Of a stretch of 64,000 bases of DNA, positions 36,619-45,488 are shown piece after piece. The stretch is from NCBI GenBank assembly GCA_030603365.1, contig JAUVXV010000002.1, forward strand, positions 248,001 to 312,000, given 5' to 3'. A program made the translations under genes and the position numbers. The notes under the pieces are model-generated. The model was not told the origin of the DNA and ran no database searches. It worked only from the letters and a program-made list of their open reading frames with translations. This DNA comes from Candidatus Heimdallarchaeota archaeon (GTDB taxonomy: Archaea; Asgardarchaeota; Heimdallarchaeia; Heimdallarchaeales; Heimdallarchaeaceae). Each line of letters starts with the position of its first letter. Position 1 is the first letter of the stretch.

Positions 36619-37664
36619 AATCTAAATCCATAGTTATTCCAATAATCTTAGCACTAATATCAAGTGGAATAATTACTGGAATTGTTTTTTACTTTTATCC
36701 AGTTAAACAACTTAATCCTGAAGCTATTGTTATCTTGAACAATCGAGATTTCAAAAAATATTCTTCAAGTGGTGATGGTTCAGCAGAAAATCCCTACATC
36801 ATAAAGGGCTACAATATCACAAATCCTCACACAAGTGGATGGACTGCTACTGGAGCAATCATCAAAGAAACTACTAAACACTTTATTCTTACTGATTGTA
36901 CATTTACTGACTATTATAGAGGAATTTTGGTTAGAAGTGCCAAATCAGGTACTGCTACTGTAATGAACAATACAATACTTGAAGGAGCATATTCCCCAAA
37001 TGCACCTTCATCAGGGATAGAGTTACATGATTCACATGAAGTAGAAGTATACAACAATTCGATAGGATACTTTTATGAAAAGGGTATCAACTTACTTTGG
37101 TCTAATAATTGCACAATCAAGAATAACTACGTTGCTAACTGTGGAAGTGGGATATCAGTTAGTAGTTCAAATACTACTACTCTTTTTGAAAATCTTCTAA
37201 ATAGTAATGGTATAGGCATTATCTGTTCTAGTTACATATACACATCCAGAGGTCATAACATAAATAATAACACCTGTATAAATGGAAATTCAGGTATAAG
37301 AGTGGGTGAGGGATTTGATTTTCAAGTTGCACATAACATAGTTTCTATGAATTTGGAAGGTATTGTTTCATATGGGTATAATTATACGATATTTGGCAAT
37401 TACATTTCTTATAACCTCAATGGTGGAATCGCATTGTCTTCTTCAAGTAGGTTTAACCTGGTTTATCATAATAGTATCATAGAGAATTTTAGTCCCGATT
37501 TACTTGAAGAATCGCAAGGATTTGATGATGGCCAATCAAATAATTGGTACAGCAGTATACTTCTTTCTGGAAACTATTGGTCCAATCTAGGGAATGCTAC
37601 AACTTACTTAATCGATGGAGAAGCTGGATCTATAGATTTGTATCCGCTCTCTTCACCTATCTAG
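36615..37664 (+). CDS. membrane-anchored NosD-like beta-helix protein with full cap
   Basis: 349 residues: anchor (VIPIILALISSGIITGIVFYFY), head (DFKKYSSSGDGSAENPYIIKG), about nine Asn-rich coils and the complete cap (GFDDGQSNNWY ... SGNYWSNLG ... YLIDGEAGSIDLYPLSS). It is translationally coupled to the preceding gene. The ectodomain faces outside. Function in surface recognition or structure is inferred from fold only. Confidence 0.85.
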   Translation: MKSKSIVIPIILALISSGIITGIVFYFYPVKQLNPEAIVILNNRDFKKYSSSGDGSAENPYIIKGYNITNPHTSGWTATGAIIKETTKHFILTDCTFTDYYRGILVRSAKSGTATVMNNTILEGAYSPNAPSSGIELHDSHEVEVYNNSIGYFYEKGINLLWSNNCTIKNNYVANCGSGISVSSSNTTTLFENLLNSNGIGIICSSYIYTSRGHNINNNTCINGNSGIRVGEGFDFQVAHNIVSMNLEGIVSYGYNYTIFGNYISYNLNGGIALSSSSRFNLVYHNSIIENFSPDLLEESQGFDDGQSNNWYSSILLSGNYWSNLGNATTYLIDGEAGSIDLYPLSSPI

Positions 37665-37728
37665 TATTCCAGAAATGCTTAAATAGAATTTCGAGTAGAT
37701 AGTTGGTAGTATTCAGAAGGGAACATTC

Positions 37729-39123
37729 TTGCGTTTATCTATTAAAATAATCTTAGGAAGCATTCTTGTACTAGGAATAGCAACGACATCAGTTTTTTTA
37801 TATATCAAATTTCCAACCGAAAAAGGATACGAGATTAGAGAGAATTCAGATTTCTCCAAATATATGTTTCCAGGTAAAGGAACTTCTGACAAACCCTATA
37901 TTCTTACTGGAGAGAGATTCACAGGTGAAGAGAGAGTATACATTACTGGAACCTCAAAACATTTTACAATAAAGGATTGTTTCTTTGAGAGTTGTTCTTC
38001 ATCTGGTATAAGCTTGGTTAGAATACATGCACATGGAACCATCAAAATCATTAACTGTACTTTCCAAAATAGTGAGATTGGGATTTTAATTGATTTTGCA
38101 GAAGGAGTTACAATCACTAACTGTTCTTTCGATACCAATACAGTTGCAGTCTACTCATTTGATGGATGGAGATTGAATCTAACTAATAACATCGTAAAAA
38201 ATAATCAAAGAGGATTTGTATTGAGGGAATGGTGGGGTGCTATTTCGTGTGATTCTAATTTCTTCTATAATTCCTCTCACTACGGTCTTTATATTACTGG
38301 TTCAGAATTAGGTTTTCATATTACAAATAACGAGTTTATAGAAGATATGATGTATATTACAGAATATGCTATAGAAAGCACGAATGATCTAGGATTTTCA
38401 ACTTTTGAAAACAATACATTTGATGGTAAACTATCTCGTTTTTACAAAAATAAAAGCCTTTTGACAATTGCTGATGAATATTCTGTTATTTGGTTATACA
38501 AATGTAACAGTGTAGTTATAAAAAATCAAAATATGAGTAAAGTATTACGAGGAATTATCGCAATACAATGTAACTATCTTTCAATAAGTGATTCAAATTT
38601 CTCCGAAGTCACTAAAGCAATTACAACGTATGATTGTGCAAACGTTTCTATAGACAATGTAAAAATTGAGGGAGAGTATAGGAATGAAGGTTATATTTCC
38701 AGCATGGGAATTAAGATAAGGTTAGGAGATAACTGTTCAATAAATAATTCATATATCTCTTCATTAGATTATGGGGTATATTATAGTACTCTTGGGATTC
38801 AGTATAATATAACAAATTCTAATTTCATACACTGCAGTTTCAATCTATTTTTTGAATCTTCTTTTAATGATCAAAACACAAAAATGTTCATTTCGGAATG
38901 TTTGTTTCTGGAAGGGAAAATAGGAGTTGAATTCTATTCAATATTTGAAGTAACGATTTCAAATAATATCTTCATTAATCAAACATCTATTGTTTTTGAT
39001 ATCTTTGGATGCACCAATTTATCAATTTGCTTCAACTATATTGACTTAAGAGCTGGTGCATTGGAAACTGATATTCAGGATTGTGACTCAGTTGTTTATG
39101 AGAATAACACTGTTATATCCTAA
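37729..39123 (+). CDS. membrane-anchored NosD-like beta-helix protein, cap-less
   Basis: 464 residues from a TTG start with AAGGGA six bases upstream. Anchor (IKIILGSILVLGIATTSVFLYI), head (DFSKYMFPGKGTSDKPYILTG), then a long Asn-rich beta-helix ending VYENNTVIS without the GNYW/IDG cap. It follows the previous NosD gene by 65 bases and is probably in the same transcript. Confidence 0.85.
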   Translation: MRLSIKIILGSILVLGIATTSVFLYIKFPTEKGYEIRENSDFSKYMFPGKGTSDKPYILTGERFTGEERVYITGTSKHFTIKDCFFESCSSSGISLVRIHAHGTIKIINCTFQNSEIGILIDFAEGVTITNCSFDTNTVAVYSFDGWRLNLTNNIVKNNQRGFVLREWWGAISCDSNFFYNSSHYGLYITGSELGFHITNNEFIEDMMYITEYAIESTNDLGFSTFENNTFDGKLSRFYKNKSLLTIADEYSVIWLYKCNSVVIKNQNMSKVLRGIIAIQCNYLSISDSNFSEVTKAITTYDCANVSIDNVKIEGEYRNEGYISSMGIKIRLGDNCSINNSYISSLDYGVYYSTLGIQYNITNSNFIHCSFNLFFESSFNDQNTKMFISECLFLEGKIGVEFYSIFEVTISNNIFINQTSIVFDIFGCTNLSICFNYIDLRAGALETDIQDCDSVVYENNTVIS

Positions 39124-39255
39124 AATAGTTTATTTTACACATTTGTGAAAAAGCAGGGAAAATTCATCTACTTTTTAAGAAAAACAGATAAAATTTATAT
39201 TAAAATGCGCTTCATCTGTATCATGCTAGATCTAGTAAAACTATGAGATACATGT

Positions 39256-39396
39256 GTGGATAGGTTTAATCTTCTTGAATCAAGAGATGGTACCAAACTC
39301 TTCTTGAGAGAATGGGAATCATCTCAACCTTCTCGTATTGCTTTTCTAATTCATCATGAAACAGATTTAAGTATCAACAACAGATTTATTCTCTAG
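39256..39396 (+). pseudogene. N-terminal fragment of an alpha/beta hydrolase (lysophospholipase type)
   Basis: A 46-codon frame from a GTG reads FNLLESRDGTKLFLREWESS, then RIAFLIHH, and stops soon after. This is the usual start of monoacylglycerol-lipase-type hydrolases (DGTxLFxRxW, then the oxyanion HG, here HH). The nucleophile, acid and His parts are absent. It fills most of the gap between the NosD cluster and the M24 peptidase. Confidence 0.6.
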
Positions 39397-39408
39397 AGAT
39401 GTTGTTCT

Positions 39409-40704
39409 ATGAAAGATGCTCGTACTAGATGGGAAACTCTAAATCAGATTCGAAAAGAAAAATTTGATATCATTTTACCAATTGCTATGAGAGAAAATAG
39501 TATTGAAATGTGGATTCATGTTATGAGGGAAGGGAATCCAGATCCTCTCAATATAGATCTGGGAGGAGATAATGGTTATTTCATTTTTACTGACCGGAGT
39601 AATGATAGAATTGAACGAGCAGTTCTTGGTGGTTATGAGGAAGATCTTCAAGAAATAAAAGTATATGATATATTTGGAGCGAATGAAGACCTCCACCGGT
39701 TTGTTAGTGAACGAGACCCAAAACGTATAGCAATTAACATGTCTCATTGGATTGCTGTTGCAGATGGTATATCTCACACCGAATATAAGATACTCACCCA
39801 AGCTTTGGGGGAGAAATATTCAGAGAGAATAGTATCAGCTGAACAAGTGATAACTGATTTCAGAACTAGAAGAATTCCAAGAGAGATAGAAGTGTATGCT
39901 GAAGTATGTGAGATAGCCAGACAACTTCTTGAAAGAGCTTTATCAAATGAAGTTATAACTCCAGGAATAACAAAATTAGAGGATGTTGGTTGGTGGATGG
40001 AAGACCAACTTTTGATACTTGGGATGAAGTCTACTTTTGAAAAAGCAATACCCATGATAATACATTCAGAGAAATCAGACAAGTCTGAATACAACTCAAG
40101 TAAGTATGTTATCCAATGTGGTGATCTCATGCAATACGATTATGGTGTCAGTCATATGAACTTTGGAACTGACTTCAAACGGGTTGCATATGTGTTACAA
40201 GAAGGAGAAAGTTCAGTACCATCTGGGATTCAGTTTGGATGGGATAGAGCTTTAGAAGCTCGCGAAGTAATTAAGCCTAATATTAGGACAGGTCAGACAG
40301 CTGGTGAAACTTTAGAGAAAATTGGTCAAGCTCTTGAAAAAGCAGGATTTGAATATTTTCACCTAACAGTTGATCCAATGCTTGGTGGAGGACCAAGTTT
40401 AGAACCTAAAGAAAATCAAGAATATCCTGGAAAAACAGAAGTAATGATAGATTGTCACTGTGTAGGAAACACAGGAAATAGTGAAGTTGCTTCAGGTCCC
40501 TCAATTGCTGGTTTTAGACAGGATAGAGCCCATTTGATTATTAAACCAAACAATCTTTTTGCTTTCGAATTTATGGCTTACACCCCTAATCCAGACTGGG
40601 ATGGTAGAAAAATTCGGTTCAATATAGAAGATAATGCGGTCGTCACTGTGAAAGGTGTTGAATGGTTGTATCCACCTAATGAACAAATTCTATTAATCAA
40701 ATGA
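39409..40704 (+). CDS. M24 family metallopeptidase (Xaa-Pro aminopeptidase-like)
   Basis: 431 residues. An N-terminal creatinase-like domain (about 1-150) precedes the pita-bread fold. Metal ligands can be followed: YDYG and GTDFKR (two Asp), a His in the TVDPMLGGGPS/IDCHCVG region, and the Glu in NLFAFEF. Members remove N-terminal residues before proline or act on related amides. The metal set looks complete apart from one Glu I cannot place with certainty. It is not in an obvious operon. Confidence 0.8.
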   Translation: MKDARTRWETLNQIRKEKFDIILPIAMRENSIEMWIHVMREGNPDPLNIDLGGDNGYFIFTDRSNDRIERAVLGGYEEDLQEIKVYDIFGANEDLHRFVSERDPKRIAINMSHWIAVADGISHTEYKILTQALGEKYSERIVSAEQVITDFRTRRIPREIEVYAEVCEIARQLLERALSNEVITPGITKLEDVGWWMEDQLLILGMKSTFEKAIPMIIHSEKSDKSEYNSSKYVIQCGDLMQYDYGVSHMNFGTDFKRVAYVLQEGESSVPSGIQFGWDRALEAREVIKPNIRTGQTAGETLEKIGQALEKAGFEYFHLTVDPMLGGGPSLEPKENQEYPGKTEVMIDCHCVGNTGNSEVASGPSIAGFRQDRAHLIIKPNNLFAFEFMAYTPNPDWDGRKIRFNIEDNAVVTVKGVEWLYPPNEQILLIK

Positions 40705-40799
40705 ACTTGTTATCCTAGGATGATCACATATTCTTTGTATAATTCAAACTCATGATATCTTCGATAGAAATTTATACTACACTATTTCTCCTTTTTTGA

Positions 40800-41485
40800 A
40801 TGCTAACAGAAAAAAGAACAAAACTATTCATAAATTCCAGTTTAATCTTAGCAATTATTTCAATTGTCATTTTTATAACTGGTACATTGATTACCATGTT
40901 ACTTGTTGAAAATCACGATTTTATCTATGATGTTTTCTCAGCAACAGGACATGATAACGATTATGCGTGGCTTTTCAATTCTTCATTAATTGTATCGGGT
41001 ATTCTTATGATACCATGTTTTCCAGCAATTTATTTTGTAATGAAAATGAGGATGTTCCAAAACCCAAATTACTTCTAGCACTTACTATAACAGGTGTATT
41101 AATAGGTCCGTTCATGTCTTTTGCAGGAGTGTTTAATGAAGGAGCCTTCTTTGTTACCCATCTGGTCTTTGCTGTAGGAGCATATTTCTTCGTGTTAGCA
41201 ACAGCATTCTGTTGGGGTATCTATGTTAAAGCGCTTGATAGTGATCATGTCTATAAAAGATTCAAAATATGGTATCTGGATTTAGCAGTAATTGTAATTA
41301 TAATTGGATGTATCATAGCTTATGCAATAGCAATGATATTTTTTGATCATATTATCTGGAATAATCTAGGAATTATGGAGAAAGTTACAATATATTCCTT
41401 CTTTGTATTCTTTATAACTATATTAGTAAGAATACTAATCATAGTGAATAAGCAACAAAATTGTAATGAAATACTCTCACCCTAA
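40800..41485 (+). CDS. DUF998-like membrane protein split by a -1 frameshift
   Basis: Two frames together give one six-helix protein. Frame 1 (40800-41078) encodes NSSLILAIISIVIFITG ... YAWLFNSSLIVSGILMI ... FVMKMRMFQNP, then stops at TAG 41076. Frame 2, shifted by -1, carries on with KLLLALTITGVLIGPFMSFAG to 41485. The combined protein (about 228 residues) matches the DUF998 pattern of uncharacterised membrane proteins. The join falls on A AAC CCA at 41060-41066, a canonical -1 slippery form. It is either programmed frameshifting, a recent mutation or a sequencing error. The second part has no start of its own. Confidence 0.65.
41060..41066 (+). promoter_or_regulatory. X XXY YYZ heptamer (A AAC CCA) at the frame switch
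   Basis: In frame 1 the codons are CAA AAC CCA AAT; slipping back one base over AAC CCA gives AAA CCC then AAA TTA CTT, exactly the frame that holds the rest of the protein. The zero-frame stop follows after nine bases. No strong downstream stem or pseudoknot is evident. Confidence 0.45.
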
Positions 41486-41584
41486 AAGATATTAATACGT
41501 GAACTGTTAATATCTAAAGTCATTGTTTGGTTTGCAGTCATTTCAAGTCTGGGTTATTCAACAATAAAAACCTATGAATTCACA

Positions 41585-42118
41585 TTGAGAAAAAGCAGAG
41601 GTTTCTTTTCTTATCAAGATATGAGAGATGCTGAATTGATTGGATTTCTTAGAGGGAGTGCATACTACCTGGCAGTATCCTTAGGTTTTTCAACCAAAGA
41701 ACAATGGACAAGTTCTCAGAATGCTGGGTTCATTACTGAAGATGATTGGATTTCAGCTCTCCAGAAAGGCTATGCAAATTCTAGTTCAAAAACTGAGATT
41801 GAAGAAATTGGTTTCTCTGACATTTTTGTTTTTAGAAATGAGCTCAGTACTAAACTTCGTAAAACTAGGTTTAGACTAAACAACCTTCTTTCTCAAATGA
41901 TAGAGTTTGATCAACTTGAAGAAACAAATTTGAAAGCAATGAATAGGTTTAGGAATCAAATTCGAAAAACTCACAATGAGTGTAGACTTCTAATTGATCA
42001 ATTGGTTCCTTTTTCAGGTATTTCCAGTGGTTTACCTGAACTTGATAAAACATTACTATCTGAATTAGAAAGAAGTGAAGCACTTCTGCAGAAAGCAAAG
42101 AGAATAATTACTGAGTAA
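41585..42118 (+). CDS. GF-repeat domain protein, probably with an upstream membrane anchor
   Basis: 177 residues from a TTG. It has five to six units of the type GFSTKEQWTSSQNAGFITEDDW, followed by a helical domain (ELSTKLRKTRFRLNNLLSQMIEFD). The same layout ends the 1214-residue protein at 50200-53844 (GFSTQEQWYEAIESGF, then KQLRKYKFRLNKLFSILVELD). The frame is open upstream to 41486 without ATG/GTG/TTG and encodes a membrane helix (VIVWFAVISSLGYSTI) aligning with the helix of the large protein. So either a near-cognate start is used or the gene is the trimmed end of a larger paralogue. Confidence 0.7.
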   Translation: MRKSRGFFSYQDMRDAELIGFLRGSAYYLAVSLGFSTKEQWTSSQNAGFITEDDWISALQKGYANSSSKTEIEEIGFSDIFVFRNELSTKLRKTRFRLNNLLSQMIEFDQLEETNLKAMNRFRNQIRKTHNECRLLIDQLVPFSGISSGLPELDKTLLSELERSEALLQKAKRIITE

Positions 42119-42252
42119 TCTTTGATTTAAGCTTTATTTCAGTTATAAAATCGTTATTCCATAATGTTTTATTATTTACTAAAAAATACTTGTGAATAGA
42201 ATAGGTTATAACTAAAATGTTTTTAAAACTAAACTACTCCAAAAATAATGTA

Positions 42253-42258
42253 GGTGTT
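42253..42258 (+). promoter_or_regulatory. Shine-Dalgarno ahead of an apparent ATT start
   Basis: GGTGTT followed by ATAA and then ATT at 42263, the four-base spacing used by neighbours such as the genes at 6844, 30666 and 43719. Confidence 0.55.
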
Positions 42259-42262
42259 ATAA

Positions 42263-43708
42263 ATTCTATCTGGTCAGATTATTATTTCTTTGTGTTTCTT
42301 AGCAGTTGTTGTTCTGCTGTTCACAAATAAATTGAATAGGGCAATAGCTGCAATAACAGCTGCTATAATCACTTACTTAGTTTTAGTCTTTATTGAGGGT
42401 AAAGGATTCAGTGTAATAGTAGAATTACTTTTCGGAACCCCTGATGATCAGTTTGTAAATCTTCACACCTTAATTTTAATTATAGGTATGATGTTCATTG
42501 TTCAAATCTCTGATGAAGCTGGTCTCTTTCAATTTCTAGGAGTCTTAGCAATAAAGATAACAAAAGGAAAGTCATTAGCTCTAATGTCTGTTCTCTGTAC
42601 ACTCTCTGTTATCTTTTCTGCTTTGATAAATAATATTTTGACAGTAATGATCCTTATCCCACTTACCATCACTATTTCTCGTATCCTCAATATAAATCCA
42701 ACTCCTTATATCATCACAGAAGCTGTAATGGTCAATGTTGGTGGAACCTTCTTCTCGATTTCATCAATACCTAACATTCTCATTGTTACTGAAACAGATA
42801 TTGGTTTTAATGAATTCTTCCTTAACGTTGGTTTGTTTTCTTTGCTTATCGCTGTAGTTACAATTGGATTCTTTATCTTTCTCTATAAACAAGAATTAAA
42901 AGAACCAAGGAAAGGGATGGTTTCAACATTAGAAGAGTTTAATCCCTGGAACTTTGTACAGAATCGCAGAATGTTATATGCTTCAATGAGTTCTTTAATC
43001 GTCCTAGTAGTTCTACTAGTAGCGATAGATTCTCCAATCTTCACTTCAGATATTATTGCGTTATCAATAGCTATGATCTTAACAATCTTCAGTTCTTTCA
43101 ATGGAATAAAACCAAGAGAGATTATGACGAAGTTTGATATTGAGCTTATCCTGTATCTCTTAGGAATATTCGTTGTTGCTGGAGGACTAGAAGAAGTAGG
43201 TATAATAGATATTATAGGAAATGCTCTAAAGAATATAGGCAGTAGCAATCCTGTTTTTCAACTTATAATTATTATTTGGATCTCAGCGTCCCTTAGTTCT
43301 CTAATCGATAATATCCCAATAACCAAAGTGCTGATTCCAATAGTAGGAATAATGGAGACAGGAAACAATTACTACTATGCTTTAGCTTTCGGAGCTAACT
43401 GGGGAGATAATCTCACTCCTCTTGGAGATAATATTTTAGTTCTAAATATCGCAGAACAGAATAAACGTCCTGTGAAAATCAAAACTTTCTGGAAGATAGG
43501 ATTTACAACTGCAATTCTTCAGCTGATATTGGTAACAATTTACTTTACTTTCTTCTCTACTCAGACTTATCTAATAGGGATAATCCTAAGTATAGCGATA
43601 ATTGCGATAGTTGGAATAGTTTTTATAATTTCAAAGTATGGTAGTGAACAAGGCAAATCATACGTGAATAAAATAATCAATAATTTCAGATCAAGGATAA
43701 TAAGTTAA
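42263..43708 (+). CDS. ArsB/NhaD-type ion transporter (SLC13/citrate-permease superfamily), probable ATT start
   Basis: 481 residues with 11-12 membrane helices. The IT-superfamily hallmarks are LINNILTVMILIPL in the first half and LIDNIPITKVLIPI plus FGANWGDNLTPLGDNILVL in the second, which form the re-entrant transport loops. Relatives are Na+/H+ antiporters and arsenite or dicarboxylate carriers; which applies cannot be read. TTG 42290 is the first canonical start but would cut the first helix. ATT at 42263 has a Shine-Dalgarno at the standard distance and restores the expected N-terminus (LSGQIIISLCF). It is 10 bases before the roadblock gene. Confidence 0.85.
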   Translation: MLSGQIIISLCFLAVVVLLFTNKLNRAIAAITAAIITYLVLVFIEGKGFSVIVELLFGTPDDQFVNLHTLILIIGMMFIVQISDEAGLFQFLGVLAIKITKGKSLALMSVLCTLSVIFSALINNILTVMILIPLTITISRILNINPTPYIITEAVMVNVGGTFFSISSIPNILIVTETDIGFNEFFLNVGLFSLLIAVVTIGFFIFLYKQELKEPRKGMVSTLEEFNPWNFVQNRRMLYASMSSLIVLVVLLVAIDSPIFTSDIIALSIAMILTIFSSFNGIKPREIMTKFDIELILYLLGIFVVAGGLEEVGIIDIIGNALKNIGSSNPVFQLIIIIWISASLSSLIDNIPITKVLIPIVGIMETGNNYYYALAFGANWGDNLTPLGDNILVLNIAEQNKRPVKIKTFWKIGFTTAILQLILVTIYFTFFSTQTYLIGIILSIAIIAIVGIVFIISKYGSEQGKSYVNKIINNFRSRIIS

Positions 43709-43718
43709 GGTGAAAAAG

Positions 43719-45404
43719 ATGGTATTGAAAACAATAGAAAGGATAAAGAGAGCACTTCCTGAGGTAGAACACATTGTCATGTTCTACAATGATGGGACAG
43801 TTTATCAAACAACTTTCGAACAATTTGAGGAGGCAGTAAATATTCCTAAAGTTGGTGAAGATCTCTCCACAATTCTTTCAACAATCCGTGACTTGTATGA
43901 TTTATCAAATTATAAGTTCAAAGGGTATAATCAACTTCTCTTTGATACTGATGATATAGACATTCTTATTATTAAAATCGGGGAAGATACTAATCTAGCC
44001 CTATTTTTCAGAAAGTCTATTGTTAAAGGAGAGCTCCAAATCGATTCTATTCGAAGATATGTCACTCAAATAGGGAGAATGATTGATATTGGTAGAATAG
44101 GTCTAATTGAACAAGAAATAAGAGCAGGTGGAAAAGAACTTAAAGCTCTTTATGTTGATTTGGAAGCGATATTAGAGAAACAAAGACAGTTACATATTCA
44201 ACTTGGCGCATCTTCTGATGATCTAAATGATTTAGAAAAAACCGAGAAAGAGATTGAGCAGATAACTATAGATATAGAAATTGGTGATCTTGAAAGAGAC
44301 AAAAAGATTGAAGAAATTACCAATCTTGAAGAAAAAATTACTTCTGAAGAAGAACGAAAAGATTTAGTAAAGAAAGAGCTCAGACTTAAGAGGACTATTA
44401 TTAAAGATTTAGAGAAAAGAATTGTAGATCGTAAAGATAAGAAATCTACACTAGCAGCAGTAACTGAGGATGAAAGGGAAGTCGATCGAATCAACGAACT
44501 TGAAATTGAAATAGAGGAATTAGTTAATCAATTGGATTCTGAAAAACTTAGACTCGAAGAGCAGAGTGATCAATTAGAACAATTGAAAGAAAAACACGAA
44601 GAAGATAAACAACGATTAGATGAAAGCAATTCAGAGAGAGTAAGAAAAGAAGAACGTATTCAAGATTTATACAAAGAACTTGAAAATAAAATGCATAAAG
44701 AGACATCCCTTCAAGACATTGTTGGAGTTAGGAAAGAAACAGATAAACTAACAGTTATTGAAGATGAAATTAAAGGACTAAATAACCAAATTACTGAGAC
44801 TAAAAAGAAACTAGAAGAGAAGGACCAAGAAATCAAGGATTTGATGGATAAGATCAAAGACATTGAAAAACAAGTAAAAGATTTCGAAAAGAGTATTCAA
44901 GATAATAAAGAGGAAATTGCTGAACTTCAAGAACAGATGAACGATGATATTAAAAAAATCGCTGATTTGAGGAAGGAACAAGAAGCTGAGGAAGACGAGA
45001 AGAAAATAAAGAAGATTGAAAAAGAAATCGAAAAGCTCGAAAAAGATAGAGATTACTGCATTGAATGTATAAAGATTGATAATGAAAAAATGGAAAAGGA
45101 CAAAGAAGATCTGAAAGAACTAATCTCTAAAATGAAAGAAGAGAAGAAATATTCTGAAAGAGCTCAAACAGAATTGGACCTTAAAGGTAAGCAATTAGAA
45201 GTATTATATAAAGAACTAGAAGCAGAATTAGAAATTCAGAAATCTCTTATAAAAGACATAGATAAAGAAGATGAGATTCGAAAAGCTAGTAAAGTTTCAA
45301 AGGAAATTACAGAACTTGAGGTTCAGATTAACAAGGTCAAGCAAGAGATAAATGCAAGAAATACTGAACTTAGCGATCTTAAGGAAAAAATAGAAGAAAA
45401 TTAG
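43719..45404 (+). CDS. roadblock-like domain fused to a long coiled coil
   Basis: 561 residues. Residues 1 to about 125 have a roadblock/longin-like pattern (HIVMFYNDGTVYQTTF, then ILIIKIGEDTNLALFFRKS); from about 140 to the end is an almost uninterrupted charged coiled coil of Glu/Lys heptads. A cytoplasmic rod with a GTPase-platform-type head is implied. The ATG follows GGTGAA by four bases; the GTG at 43710 lies inside that Shine-Dalgarno. It is 10 bases after the transporter and probably co-transcribed. Its last codons and 3' flank are duplicated at 47645. Confidence 0.8.
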   Translation: MVLKTIERIKRALPEVEHIVMFYNDGTVYQTTFEQFEEAVNIPKVGEDLSTILSTIRDLYDLSNYKFKGYNQLLFDTDDIDILIIKIGEDTNLALFFRKSIVKGELQIDSIRRYVTQIGRMIDIGRIGLIEQEIRAGGKELKALYVDLEAILEKQRQLHIQLGASSDDLNDLEKTEKEIEQITIDIEIGDLERDKKIEEITNLEEKITSEEERKDLVKKELRLKRTIIKDLEKRIVDRKDKKSTLAAVTEDEREVDRINELEIEIEELVNQLDSEKLRLEEQSDQLEQLKEKHEEDKQRLDESNSERVRKEERIQDLYKELENKMHKETSLQDIVGVRKETDKLTVIEDEIKGLNNQITETKKKLEEKDQEIKDLMDKIKDIEKQVKDFEKSIQDNKEEIAELQEQMNDDIKKIADLRKEQEAEEDEKKIKKIEKEIEKLEKDRDYCIECIKIDNEKMEKDKEDLKELISKMKEEKKYSERAQTELDLKGKQLEVLYKELEAELEIQKSLIKDIDKEDEIRKASKVSKEITELEVQINKVKQEINARNTELSDLKEKIEEN

Positions 45405-45488
45405 TCAAATAATAGTCTTATTATTGTATTTGACAAATTATTATATCTTAAGATTCGTAGTTAACTTAGGAAAATGAAAACTAAGGGA
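45381..45488 (+). repeat. 108-base duplicated segment, copy 1
   Basis: Runs from the last eight codons of the coiled-coil gene, through the gap, into the first codons of the NosD gene at 45474. Copy 2 (47645-47751) differs by about eight substitutions and one base. Confidence 0.8.

Noticed and set aside
40967..41050. separate membrane-protein gene starting at ATG 40967
   Set aside because: The first ~28 codons are an out-of-frame reading of the upstream half; the true protein switches frame at 41060.
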